From: Triangularia verruculosa
Taxonomy: Eukaryota > Ascomycota > Sordariomycetes > Sordariales > Podosporaceae
Direction: 5' to 3'
Assembly: GCA_033296885.1 (NCBI GenBank)
Contig: MU864056.1
Coordinates: 1 to 48,222, forward strand
DNA: 48,222 bases
Below are positions 1 through 11,176 of this stretch, one piece after another (the stretch's first letter is position 1; every line of letters begins with the position of its first letter). The position numbers and the translations under genes are program-made. The notes beneath the pieces were generated by a model that saw nothing but the letters and a program-made list of their open reading frames with translations, made no database searches and was not told where the DNA came from.

Positions 1-120
1 TTTTTTTTTTGTTTTTTTTTTCTCTATTAATAAAACCCCCCCCCCAACACAAAAAAACCCCCCCCCCCCCCCCCCCCCCTCACATAAACCCCCCCCCCCC
101 CCCCCCCCCCCCGCCCAACC
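1..120. repeat. Low-complexity poly-T / poly-C tracts
   Basis: The window opens with two T runs (about 1-21) followed by A/C-rich sequence and two long C runs (about 57-78 and 88-112). There is no telomeric TTAGGG/CCCTAA pattern, so this is not a telomere. It may be a natural homopolymer patch or a poorly resolved contig edge. Confidence 0.85.
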
Positions 121-367
121 CAACTCCAGTTCACGCCCCCTACCTAGGTCGATAACCTCCCGAGCGCCCCGTCGGAAGAAAACCACTGACAAAAGCAACC
201 CGCCCACTTCCATCATCTCACCCCCGCCACCCAAATGTCCACAATATCCACCACCAGCACCAAACCCTTCCACATAGCATAGCATAGCATACCTACCTAG
301 TTTGTCCCGACTTCACAACCACACACATCCCCACATCCCTATAAAATCAACAACTACACTAGTAAAG

Positions 368-527
368 TCTTGATCGGGTAATTAACCAAAATAGTAGAAA
401 AGTTCAGCAAGATAGGAGTTAGAGTTGCGCTAAACGGACACTTTTTCACTCAATGTCCGTTCAGCGAAAACTCCAATTCCCATTTTGCCGAACTTTCCTA
501 CCATCTTGGTTAATTACCCGATCAAGA
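368..527. repeat. 160-bp imperfect palindrome (foldback/MITE-like element)
   Basis: The first 22 bases, starting TCTTGATCGGGTAATTAACC, are repeated exactly as the reverse complement at the right end. The arms stay alignable for about 73 bases each, around a loop of roughly 13 bases near 441-454. By hand I count about nine mismatches that are transitions (A/G) and one short indel/transversion site. No protein is encoded and no clear target-site duplication flanks it. The shape fits a non-autonomous foldback or MITE-like element, and the transition-only divergence would fit RIP. No second copy was seen in the window. Confidence 0.8.
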
Positions 528-1348
528 ACTCCATCCACCAGTGCAGCAGCTGTCGATTCTACCGGCCTCCTCTGGGGATGAAGAGGATGATGAGGGTATT
601 CTACTCATAAGGGTTTGCGAAACCAGTTTCAAGAACCCCACAAGTACAAAGAAGGCAGAAAGGAAAGAGGGAAGCTTGAAAGACCACAATTCAATTTACA
701 TCGCACATCGCAAAAAAACCACACAAAAAATGAATCAAAAACCATCGCATCTCATATTCCCCACCCTCCCCATACATACGTAGAGAGTACCGTAAAAAAC
801 CATCAAAGCGATCGTCATGAATCTATCTACTCTTGTTCTCATGTCCTTTCCGCCTTTCCCTTTCCTCCCCAGCCAGCTCCCCAGCCAGCTACCCTTGTAA
901 AAAAAAAACATGTATCCGTATCTCACCCAGTTTGCCAGTCCAGTCCCAGTGTATCCCATACCATTTCCATACACATATCCTTTTCTCATAACTGCATTTC
1001 CTTGAGAGTGACACACACAAGAGGAAAAGCATTGACAATCGAAAAAAAAAAAAAAAAGAATCAAATATGTACAATCGAAAGAAAAGAAAATCCTCAAGCG
1101 ACAAAAATGCCAAACATGGCCAATGTGTCTGTCCACAATTTTGTCTTCAAGGAATAATTCCCCTCGAGACCAAGTAGCCTGGAAAATATCCTGCGAGACA
1201 AAAACAAACAAGACACATATAAAGAATCAAAAGAACCCTGCCCCGAAAAAAAAGAATGCCAACCCTGATAAAAACAGAACCTGAACTTTGTTCATGAATC
1301 GAAAATGTCGTCTACCATATCCTGAGATTCGTCCCGACTTTGAAAACC
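528..1348. other. Intergenic, A/C-rich; no gene recognised
   Basis: This lies downstream of the glucanase gene, whose stop is at 1349. It holds A-rich runs (for example near 1041-1057) and short open frames of biased composition on both strands that look like chance. It probably includes the 3' UTR of the glucanase. Confidence 0.6.
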
Positions 1349-2584
1349 TTAGTTTTCGCCGCCATAAGCAAACGTCCGGCCATAGCGACTCGGTTGGTTG
1401 CCCTTCACCATGATGCCCTCCTCCACCATAAAGTAGGCATAAGCCTCGACGAAGGCGTACTTGGGGTCGTTGTCAATGGCGTCGGTGATGGTCTTGAGCT
1501 GCTCCGCAATCTGCTCGTCCGACCCGTCGAGACCAAACTCGGTGATCCACACGGGCTTCTTGAACAGCTCATTCACCTTGACAAGGTGGGCCAAAAACTG
1601 CTCAACGTTGAAACCGTAGATGTGGATGTTAACAAAATCCACGGCGCAACCGCCATTGCAGGCAGCGAAAAACTGCTTCATCCACTCGATGCCCTGGTGA
1701 GAGGCGCCGCTGTTGGTTATGGAAGGGGAACCGATCCGAGCCTTGCCCTGGAAGGGGTTCATGAGCTCCTTGTGCTTGGCGGCGGCAAGCTCGGGGGAGA
1801 GGTTGGCCTGGGCCGCGTGATCAGGCTCGTTGAAGCTGAAAAGGCATGGGGAGCCGTTGTCGATGGCTCTCTGGGCGTTGTTGGGCCAGACTTGGGGGAA
1901 GTCAAGCTTGAGACCCCAAAGGGTGGGGATGAAGGGAAGGCCGGTGCCAGAGTCGTCACGCTGACCCCAGTTGTAGGTCCATCCAATCTTGCTGCCGGAT
2001 CCAAGGAATTTTGACAACAAGGAAGGGTTGTTGTAGGACAAGCCAGCTCCAAGTCTCTGACCCTTGGGCGCGGGAGCCGGGGCCGGGGCCGGGGCTGGGG
2101 CTGGGGCCGGAGCAGGAGCGGGGATGGGAGCAGGAGCTGGCTCCGGGGTGTCGGCAACAGCAGGAGGCTGGCTAGGGACAACAATGGGAGCCGGAGGAGG
2201 AGGGGCAGGCTCGCTCTTGGGGGGCTCAGCCGGAGCGGCAGTGGGCGCAGGGTCGACCGGACGAACCCGAGTGATGACGGTGGTCGGCTCTGGGGCGGGC
2301 GCAACTGACGCGGGAGGAGGAGGGGCAGGAGCAGCCTGGCTGGAAGCGGTAGGCCTGACCTTCTTGGCTTTGCGAGTGTTGGTGTAGTGCTGGCGACGAG
2401 TGCCGGTGGGAGAGTGACCGGTGACAGTGACAGTGACCCAGTTGGTGACAGTGACAAGCTCAGTCACAAGGGCACGCTTCTCGTGAACATGTCTGACGCC
2501 GTTGTGGTGGTGGTGGTGAGGACCGGCAACGGCCTGGCCAACAAGGCCAGCGGCGGCCAGCGCGAGAAAAGAGTTGAAATGCAT
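1349..2584 (-). CDS. Secreted glycoside hydrolase, GH128-like (Asl1-type beta-glucanase)
   Basis: Single-exon gene of 411 aa. The open frame runs further upstream without an ATG; the ATG at 2584 is chosen because it begins a typical signal peptide (MHFNSFLALAAAGLVGQAVAG). A His-rich stretch follows, then a long Pro/Ala/Val low-complexity region with an Ala-Pro repeat at about residues 150-172, and the catalytic core from about residue 173. Two motifs support the family: FNEPD with Glu253 as likely acid/base, and WITEFGLDG with Glu349 as likely nucleophile, the usual pair of a TIM-barrel retaining hydrolase. Members of this family cleave beta-1,3-glucan, so a cell-wall role at the surface or outside the cell is likely. 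The Pro-rich linker probably spaces the catalytic domain from the wall or another module; no carbohydrate-binding domain is recognised. Family call is firm; exact substrate is inferred. Confidence 0.88.
   Translation of the reverse strand: MHFNSFLALAAAGLVGQAVAGPHHHHHNGVRHVHEKRALVTELVTVTNWVTVTVTGHSPTGTRRQHYTNTRKAKKVRPTASSQAAPAPPPPASVAPAPEPTTVITRVRPVDPAPTAAPAEPPKSEPAPPPPAPIVVPSQPPAVADTPEPAPAPIPAPAPAPAPAPAPAPAPAPKGQRLGAGLSYNNPSLLSKFLGSGSKIGWTYNWGQRDDSGTGLPFIPTLWGLKLDFPQVWPNNAQRAIDNGSPCLFSFNEPDHAAQANLSPELAAAKHKELMNPFQGKARIGSPSITNSGASHQGIEWMKQFFAACNGGCAVDFVNIHIYGFNVEQFLAHLVKVNELFKKPVWITEFGLDGSDEQIAEQLKTITDAIDNDPKYAFVEAYAYFMVEEGIMVKGNQPSRYGRTFAYGGEN
2072..2110 (+). repeat. GGGGCC/GGGGCT hexanucleotide repeat inside the glucanase linker
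   Basis: About six tandem GGGGCY units on the plus strand, read on the minus strand as the Ala-Pro dipeptide repeat of the glucanase linker. The plus strand has closely spaced G4 runs, so it could form a G-quadruplex. Such tracts vary easily in length. Confidence 0.8.
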
Positions 2585-5500
2585 TTTTGCTGGAAGCCAA
2601 TGCTGATTGATGCTGGGTATAAACTGAGGGTGGTCGAAGAAATAGGCCTGAGGGGGGGCTTGAAAGGAATGAAAAGTCGCAGTCGTCTTGTATCCAGTCA
2701 AGAGTCAAGAAGTCGAGTCGCTGTCTGTCAAAGACGCAGAAGGAGTGATGCGAATTTGCGGGAAAGATGTCGGACAGAGTGACAATGTACGACGGTCGAA
2801 ACTGGCGACCCAAATGCAGTGAAAAGGAATGGAAAGGCCCGTGACCGGTGAGGTTGAGAGACTAGAGGGAAAGAGAGAGCGGGCGGGGGGGTGATGGTGT
2901 TTTAAGAGTGTTCAGAGGGGGTGTGAATTGAGAGAATATTTGTGCGATGGAGGGGGGTGCGAGTGGGTGTGCAAGTACTTGTGTGCCCCACTCAGACGAA
3001 TCGAGACGGGAAGCTGGGCCACAAAGTCGGGAACTTGATTGCTGCTATTGATTTCAGGTTGGGTCCTGAGGGAGCATCTGGACTCTCATCCCAAGCGGCA
3101 AAGTCGGAGTCCCAGTTCACTTATAGAAAGATTGAGTGAAAAACCAGCCCTCTTCCTGTCGCCCATCACAGACGCAGACTGACAGCTATCATCACAAACA
3201 TTGTCACCGCCAGCTCTGCCTTGGTGGCCTTCATTTTCGTGGACACGCAGCAATTCCATAGGCTCTCACCGCACAGACTGCATCTCAGAGAGCGCCACAC
3301 CCTGCCCTGGGGAAGCCATCAAATGCGGCCACAGCAACCCAACCACTTCCGAAGGCCCAGTTGAGGCGAGCTGTCGATGGCACCAGCCCCCCCTTGGACT
3401 GGCAACATTCCTAGGGATGGAGGGCTCGGACAGCCAGCCTACACGCAAGGGCCATCTGCTGAACAGACATTCAGCGTACGTCAGTGTCCGTCCGTCAACA
3501 TCTTTCAATATTATGGAAGTAAGTCTGTGAGTCTGGACTATCTCGAGACTGTCCGCGCCTAGAGCCGAGGTGTGTGTCTTTCCGGTGCGGTTCCCGGAAC
3601 AAACTAAAGCAGTAGGTTCGGCCGATGCGAGCAGAATAAACAAACGAATCGCTGGAATCGTCGGGCGGGTGATGGAGGTGTTGCTTCTGTTCCTGTTTGT
3701 CGTAAGAGGTCGAGAGCGGGGCCATGATGCCTGTCGGAGCTCCTCGCACCTCCGCTGGGCTGACCAACACGGTGGGTTTACCAGAAAAGCCGGGCCCCAC
3801 AAATAGCGGCACCTCACCAATGGAAAGCTATCCGGGGATGCAGGTACGGAATCCTCGCAGCCATGACAAGGACAAAATGGTTCTCTACTGCAGGAACAAG
3901 GCACTCACATAAGAAAATTCAGACGAAAATGATCTGTCTTCTTCCAGACCTTTTGCCAACACAGCATTACGCACGCAGCAAGCCATCCGCTGCTATCACC
4001 GTCCTTGGCGAGGGGTTTGTCAGAGCTGGATCCTATGACGAATCTTCTCCATATCTTTCAGCTGTCGTCCGATCCATTCGAAACACGCCTTTGCGGAGCA
4101 AGGTGGGGATGGGCCCTTTGACGCCGGCTTCGCGCGCGCAAAACAAACAAGCGCCCAGTCCAAACATCAATGATGAAGTATTTCCAAAGATGAATTAAAC
4201 TTTTCTACCTTGCTAGCGGCGTGGATATCCTCAACGGTCGACATCTCAATCGATCGCTGCTCCAGATCGCAAGCGAAATTGCATCCAGCGCTCCGGAGCC
4301 ACGACAGCACGTGTTCCCCTGCTTGGGACGAGGGGCAAAGGCTTGTTTTCCACGCTAGGCTAGCGCAGCCTGGCCAAGGCGAAGAACCTGGACCGCCGAT
4401 CTGTTCTGGAAGACCTTGACATCGAGACTCCAAAATGGAGTTTTCATGTGGTAAGCCAAGCATCACAAAAAAGAAACCTGCAAACGATAACAAGTTTTTG
4501 TTTGTCAATCCTTCGCCTGTGCCTTTCCCTAACGCCGAACTGCAAGTTCCAGGGGGGTTTCTTACACCCCCCCTTCTGCGAGACAGGGTCGGTTGGATTC
4601 GTTTCAGCCATCCGCACGCCTTTCCTACTGCGGGGACACGTGGAGCAACCCACCTCGACCAGTTCACAGCAGTTCATCCTGATTCCAGGACAAGACCGAC
4701 ACTGGACACCCGAGCCGGATAGACTGATCGTGCTCCCCGACTCTCAATAGCTTGCCATGAAGCACGGCAGTAGGACTGTGCATTCTACCCATCAGACCAC
4801 TGGCGAGCCTTGCTTCTCATTGGTGACACCTGCTGATTATCAAATCTCACCTTGTCCACAACCGACGGGTAGAGAATGCGAAATTCCGGGATTTGTGCAA
4901 CATCTCGACTGTCTGTCTGTGTCTGATGTTAATTTAATCTTCTTTTCCTTTTCCTTCTCCTCCCTCCCGAGCCGTCTTGGGAGGGGGCTCAAAGTTCCGA
5001 CGAACCGGGAGAACCGGGAGATTGTCTTGGTTATTTTCGTGGGTTGTCATATTATCGAAAAGAAGCTGAAGAGGCTGAATTACTGGCTGGAATTTTGGAC
5101 CTCTCCAAACTGCAGTGCTCTGGAGGCACAGTCAACTCCACCCGAAGCCACTTCCCCTTTTCCTGGGAGGAAGAGGGAGTAAGTGCTGACAAACAACCGC
5201 CCGCGGGTATTATTTCCATCCAGATATAAAAAGTAGGCTGGTCTTCCTCACTGCATGTGAAAGCGGGTGGTTGGAAGCGGTGTAACACTCTATTGTTATT
5301 TTGGAGCGACAGAACTCCTCATGGTTGGGGGGCGGTTACACGGCGACGGATCGCTGCTCAAGCTGCGAGGACTTTTGGTCTGTTTTAAAGGGGCATCAAG
5401 CTAAGGGAACCCAAAATGATTTATCAAAGAGCATGGCTGACGACCGAACACTGAGAGGTCACTATGACAAAAGAAGTCGTCTCTCAGCCCTCACCGCCGA

Positions 5501-7712
5501 GAAGCCCTCCCCGACGCCTCTGCGAACTCACAAAGCCTTGCCAACCTCGCCGACCTACCCTTCAGGGTAACGATCTACGACATACAGTTTGCGTTCTCAC
5601 GTGTTTTGGAGAGAAGATGAGGAGCCACCGCATCTGAGCATGCCAAGTGGTCAAGACGGCTACCGGCAGCTTCTGAACCAACCTTATCGCCAATCTGATT
5701 TTGCTAACTGAAACACCAGGCCCCGATAGCGGTCACCTACTACATAATGGCTTGATGTTGCCGAGTAGGGCAGCATAGTGTGATGGAAACTGAGACACGG
5801 CCGCGACGACTGCTCTTAGGACGACGGACGATATTGGAGGGAGTCCAGCATTTTAGTTGAGGAGAGCGAGACCGCTCGGTCATCGGTTTGTTAGTTCTGC
5901 TGACACTCACCGAAGTACGCACAGCAAGAGGACAGACACATGTCTTCGTCTCGATGGAAGCAGCACTTTAACTCACCGACACTGCATTCTCCTCACATCT
6001 TGTCTCCTCGCATCTCCCTCGGTCCCGAGTTTTGTCAGTCTCACATCATCAGCTCACTTCGATATTGCCCGGAAAATCGGCACGGGGTGATCAACCGACT
6101 GAACATTATGAGAGACTGGCGGAGCTCCAGCAAAGGATGAACGTCGTTGAGTGCGAAGGGCGACAGACCGCTCATCTTCGTCGGTGAGGATATCCCGGCT
6201 GCTAAGTGGTGTAAATGCCTTCACCGTTCAGCCAGTGCTGTTGCACGCTCAATCAACCTCTCTTACGCTCCCACACCCATTCTCACAGCGCTACCACTCT
6301 CCGGCTTCGAACTCATCTTCTCAAGCACCACCGGCTACCTGACCTTCAAGATTGATGAGATTTTCTAGGATGACGAATCAATTCGTAATTTGAGTCAAGA
6401 TATGAAGTGGCAGAAAAGGCAATGTATCTCCGGACAAGTCATCGCAGCCTACATCAACGCAACCATTACAAGCAGTGCCCAAGTGCCCTACCCGCCAGGC
6501 AGTCTTGCCTCTACATCAAAAACCTCTGCCGACATTACTTCAGTGCCCAATGCCAATCCTTACCTTCAAGGGTCCCTGACAGGTCCAAATACGCTCCCGC
6601 ATCGAGACGTTCCCGACACATGCAGGTCGTTGGCGTAGCATTCGCCCAGCAGGGCTGAGGAATATTTTACCCAGAAACTATTGCCAAACCACTCCATCGG
6701 TGTCGTCGCTGACTGCTTCTCTGCAGCCCTCGCAGGCAAAAGGGCCGACAGTTTGACTAGGTCGGAGGGACATATGACCCGATCGACGTTGACCCCGCGC
6801 GGGCCGGCCGGCCGGGGGGTGGCATTTCTTGACGTCTGACTGGCTGGGGAGTTTTTCCCGACTACTCTTTTGAGATTTGTAAACTGCACATAATGTTCAA
6901 ATATATACAGAGCCTCAACGGTCGCCCGCGTAGATGGTCGCGCCCTTTAGTTGCGGTAGATGGCACTATTGCGGCGTCTGCCGGGACTAGGAGCGGGAGG
7001 AAGCGGTGACGGATTCCTGTGACGGGGATGTGTGGACTCCATATCATCACGGAGCGTTCGTCCGAAGAAAAGTTCCAGCAACAAGTGTAACAGTTTAACC
7101 CCTTACCAGCATAATTACTAAAGAGGACTAGCGCTATAATCATAGAGGAGCCCAAAAATACGAAGTCGTAGTGAACTGACGCGTCTAACTTCATCTGTCT
7201 AATCCTCACCAGTAAAATACTCGAACTCAACGACAATTGCTGCAAACTTGCAAAAGAACAACAGGATGTTAACCTCCTTCCTCTTTGAGACTTAGTGACA
7301 TACCTTCGGAGATCGACAGAGCGACACCACGCACCACAGCCTCGTGCACTCTCTTTCATGTTTGGGTGAAAAAGCTCGCAAGGTATCCAATAGGAACGGC
7401 TTCCAATTCGCAGAGCACTATGAATCACACTGCCACTCTTGGCGAGATTGTATAGGGACCATTTCGTCGGACTTTTGTTGAATTTGATGGGGAGAAAAAG
7501 CCTTGGGCATAATTTAGCAGACACACACACCTGCTCACTCGCTCACACCGCAACTACACGTGATACCCCTTGATTCCCTTTCTTTGGCTGGGTAAGAAAT
7601 TATTAATTGGATTCCTGTAGGTAAGTTAAGTACGCTTACTACCTCTATTTTTATCAGCTTGGATGCCTCTCAAAGTATCTGACAATCTGTCTAGCAAACA
7701 CAAAGACCCAAG
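2585..7712. other. 5.1-kb divergent intergenic region
   Basis: Lies between the starts of the glucanase (minus) and the Zn2Cys6 factor (plus), so it should hold both promoters. I find no gene that can be supported. A GC-rich patch with three GGCC units is at about 6793-6819. A possible decayed ORF lies at 5904-6638 (listed separately). Just before the transcription factor, GTAAGT at 7621 and CAG at 7657 with a CTTAC in between could mark a very short (37-nt) leader intron, but that is below the usual size. The other open frames lack ATG starts or recognisable composition. Confidence 0.55.
5904..6638 (+). pseudogene. Possible decayed ORF with two in-frame stops
   Basis: One plus-strand frame stays open for about 245 codons apart from a TGA at 6138-6140 and a TAG at 6366-6368, ending with TAG at 6636-6638. 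A random frame of this composition would be expected to carry about ten stops. Sequence on both sides of the TAG reads as ordinary mixed protein (TFKIDEIF, stop, DDESIRNLSQDM). No clean GT-AG intron removing either stop was found and the protein is not recognised. It could be a decayed gene, a gene with unseen introns, or chance. Confidence 0.22.
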
Positions 7713-9503
7713 ATGAACTACAGCAACCCTAACAACGCCAGCAACGAAATGGACCCCAACATCAACGCTACCTACCCCCTTTTGGCCCTCGACGCCACAA
7801 CTCAAGCCCCTGATTTTGACTATACCGCCTACTACCACCACCACCAGCCTCCTCACCATACCCATGAAGACATCGATTACCTCGCTGAAGATAGCTCAGC
7901 ATCTGCCTCGACACCTGGCAATCTCCTCCCTTCAGCATCAGACGCCACCCTTCAGAACCTCGGCCCAGTCCCCCCGCCATCGCTGTTGACAGTCCCCGCT
8001 CTCCCGAGCAACACCCTTCACAGCCAGGGCGGCTACGGGCAACCATACCCCCAAAACCAACTCCAGCTCCCCACCTTTGATCCCTCCGCTGTTTCGTCAA
8101 CAGGGTACAACGACGGCAGCAGCGGCGGCGGAAGCCCCGCCCCTTCTTCCGGGCGCGGCGGCGGCAGCGGTAGCAACAGCAGCAGCCTAACAGCAGCAGG
8201 TAAACAACGTCTCGAACGCCGAGGCCACACCAAAAGCAGACGAGGCTGCTTCAACTGCAAACGTCGACGAATCAAGGTATTCCCCCCTCCCCCTTTTCCC
8301 CAACCAAAAAAAAAAAACAACTCACCACCCGGTTAGTGTCAAGAAACCCACCCCTCCTGCGGCCACTGCCTCAAAACCGGCCTCACCTGCGAATACCCCT
8401 CCCTCCCGACCATAATTCACCAACCCTCCCACACCCTCCCCCTCTTCTCCCTCCTCGACCTCCGCCTCTACCACCACTTCCTGTCAACATGCTACCCCCA
8501 CCACCCCATCGGTTCGGAGCCCTTATGGCTACACACCGTCCCCCACCTCTCCCAATCCCACCCCTACCTCATGCACGCCATCTTGGGTTACTCCGCCTCC
8601 CACCTCCTCCAAACCGACCCAACCATCACTTTAACCCCTAGCATGACCCACAGGTTAAAAGCGATAAAATCCATCAAAAAGGCGCTCTCCAGTATCCCCA
8701 CCAACAACACCCCAAGTCTGGAATCAGAAGGCAACGCCCTCATGGCGACATGTTTTACGTTGACTTACCAATCTACGTTACTGGATGACGGAATGGCGGA
8801 GTACATGACCTTTGTCCGGGGGGTGGTTATTGTGTCTATCGCTATGTTCTCTCGCAAAACCAAGCTTATTTTTGGGGAGCTGCTCCAGCCGGAACGAAAC
8901 AAGTCCGTTTTGGAACCGCACATGCGAGGGATCCCACTTGTGAGGAAGGAGTGGGTTGATTCTGCTGTTGGTTCCCTCAAAACCCTAGGGGAGGAGGCTG
9001 TCCTAAGTAGAGGGAACGGAACGCAAAAGACGTACTGGGAGATGTTGTTAAAAATGGCCGAGGCGCTTTATAAGGGTGCGTGGGAGGGGTATGAGGCGAT
9101 GACGGGGCATTACGGGTGGTGGATGATGCTGCCGCATGACGAGTTTCAGATACTGGTAGATGTACCCGGGGATCAGATTTCTGTTTTGCTGGGGGCGCAT
9201 TGGGTGGCGATCAAGATGATTATGGCGGTGGTGATTGAGGGGGAGATGGTGGGGAGTTCGGAGAGGGAAAAAGCTGTGGTTGTCGTGGGGGAGAATGAAA
9301 TAAAAGAGGAGGAGAGGTGGAAGGAGGGGAAGGATCCGAGGGTTAATTCGGAGAGGCAGGGGGGGGTTAAGGAGGGGATGGGGAGGTGGTTGAGGTGGTT
9401 GAATAAAGAGACAAAGGGGGAGTGGAGGAGGTATGGGGGGTGGTGTAGGTGGGTTGAGCAGAGGTTGGAGGAGGATTTGACGTATTTTGGGAAGACTGTT
9501 TGA
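7713..9503 (+). CDS. Zn(II)2Cys6 transcription factor, Upc2-like (sterol uptake control family)
   Basis: Two exons, 7713-8276 and 8337-9503, give 576 aa; the 60-nt intron is phase 0. The N-terminal 160 residues are Asn/Ser/Gly/Pro-rich. The binuclear zinc cluster is complete only after splicing: C179-x2-C182-x6-C189-x6-C196-x2-C199-x6-C206, preceded by the basic GHTKSRRG. The motif RRGCFNCKRRRIK followed by CGHC and CEYP is typical of fungal factors annotated as sterol uptake control proteins. The C-terminal half is helical and matches the style of that family (for example YMTFVRG). It should act in the nucleus as a DNA-binding regulator; sterol control is only inferred, since filamentous fungi have many paralogues with other roles. 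The intron splits the zinc cluster between Cys2 and Cys3. Base use changes sharply inside exon 2: C-rich at its start, very G-rich at its end. Confidence 0.85.
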
Positions 9504-10607
9504 AGAGGACGGGAGAAGAGGTTTGGGGATTGAATGGTCAGCCCGGGTTATAATACTTGGATCGAATAGAAAGAAGATCATATAAAACTTTCAAGAGACC
9601 TCGTGTTTCGTATCTGCTTGCTACCTACCTCTCGACCACTGTTGGTGACAGCAGGTCCTGGTCTGATGCAAGTCCTACCTCTACGGAATATATGTAGAAA
9701 CCCAGGGGTTTTATCCAAACATTCACGTTAGGAAAGTCCCATCTCTCCCATCTTCCAAAAAAAAAAAAAAAAAACATCGTAACTCGTTTTTTCCCCTTTC
9801 AGAAAGCCCATTGATATGCCCCCCCACGTTCCACAAGTCAAGCCTGTGCTAGGTAGCTCACCTGCAGGGTCACACCCAAGCATGCCCACCTCTCGGCCCC
9901 ACATCCCGTATTATCTCGCTTGCACCCCACCTCCAATTCAGGGCTTGCCCGTGGTGGACACCGGGCAGGGTCTTGGTATCCCTCTGATATCAAAATATCA
10001 TGAAACATACATCAACAAGCCAAAAGTTCAGACGACCAAGAACTTCCAATGTGAGAAGCATTTTTTTTTTTTTCCTAAAAAGAAATGTGGCTGTCTGTAG
10101 GTACAAAATCGTCACTTTACTCGCCACTCTGCTGCTACATCTGCCTCTCAAAACACATATGCATATATCACTCGTAGTATACACCTGTTCAAACATTCTG
10201 ATATTGGCATTTGTACTCCCTTTCCATCATCATATACATTACCCTTCTTTACCTCTCTCTCCTCCCCCCGGCCCAAATATAAATACACCCTCATCCTCCA
10301 CAACAATAATCTCGTAAAACCACTCCTCCATCACCACCAACAGCAACAAAGCCGACGGAACCGACTCAAAACATCCAAAATCTTCACAAATCCCGACTTG
10401 GGAACAACAACCTCCACAGAGCCAACAACATTCACAAAAATGATACAGTCGAAAATTTATATGCAAACAAGCTAACGCTACCATACCCCCCCCTACGCCC
10501 CATGTCTACACCAATACTAAAAACCAGGCCCATAACACCAGCCACGACCCCCCAGCCTGCCTCTATCATGAGTACATGTTCTAGCTTTGGTTGCAATGGT
10601 ATCGATA

Positions 10608-10660
<53 letters not shown>

Positions 10661-11176
10661 TCCTTCTCCTTGTACAATGCAAAGACAACTTTTGCAACCC
10701 CAAGCCTGTCTATATGCTCTGCGCTCTTGCTTGGTCTTGGAACAACAAACAACTCACTGAGAAAAAAAAAACAGACAAGTAAAAAAAGGTTGATAAAAAA
10801 AATCCGCATGCAGAGCTAAAACGAGCCGTTGCTTGCTTGAGCGCCACGATAAAAGCCCCTTGAGCCATATGGAAACACCCCATGGCATCCGAAAACCCAT
10901 AAAACCCATGTGAGGTCACTGTATGCGTTGTTGTGTCCTCATGTGTCGCGTTGTCCACTCCCATCCATACCGAACCCATAAGTCGTCACCCCCATCCGAA
11001 AACGCCTGTGTAGCTGGCCTCAGCAAATTGCAAAAATCAAATCAGTTGTGGTTTCGCCACGGTATCGTCCAAATCCCGAGACGCCGAAAACGGAAAAAAA
11101 AAAAAAAAAAACTGCGACAAACATATCCAGTTGTGTTCGCGTATAATGTTACACACGATGGAATGCCAAGATCCCA
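9504..11176. other. Convergent intergenic region with simple repeats
   Basis: Lies between the 3' ends of the transcription factor (plus) and the PFK-2 gene (minus), so both 3' UTRs are here. It contains A runs near 9758-9773 and 11095-11110, a T run near 10062-10073 and the TG microsatellite at 10611-10658. Short frames read through the repeats (poly Val-Cys or Thr-His) are artefacts. Confidence 0.65.
10611..10658. repeat. (TG)24 microsatellite
   Basis: Forty-eight bases of perfect TG dinucleotide repeat in the convergent intergenic region. Likely polymorphic in length between strains. Confidence 0.95.

Noticed and set aside
1..120. Possible telomere or origin at the left end
   Set aside because: The tracts are plain T and C homopolymers without telomeric repeat units; no origin features can be assigned.
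1340..2387. Two plus-strand frames (Val/Leu-rich and Gly-Ala repeat)
   Set aside because: Antisense of the GH128 gene; the Gly-Ala repeat is the reverse reading of the Ala-Pro linker.
3266..3904. 212-codon minus-strand frame in the 5-kb gap
   Set aside because: Composition is random-looking, with overlapping frames of similar length on the other strand and no known motif.
6862..7530. 222-codon minus-strand frame
   Set aside because: No ATG until far inside, Cys/Ser-rich translation without recognisable features, and no splice-supported extension.
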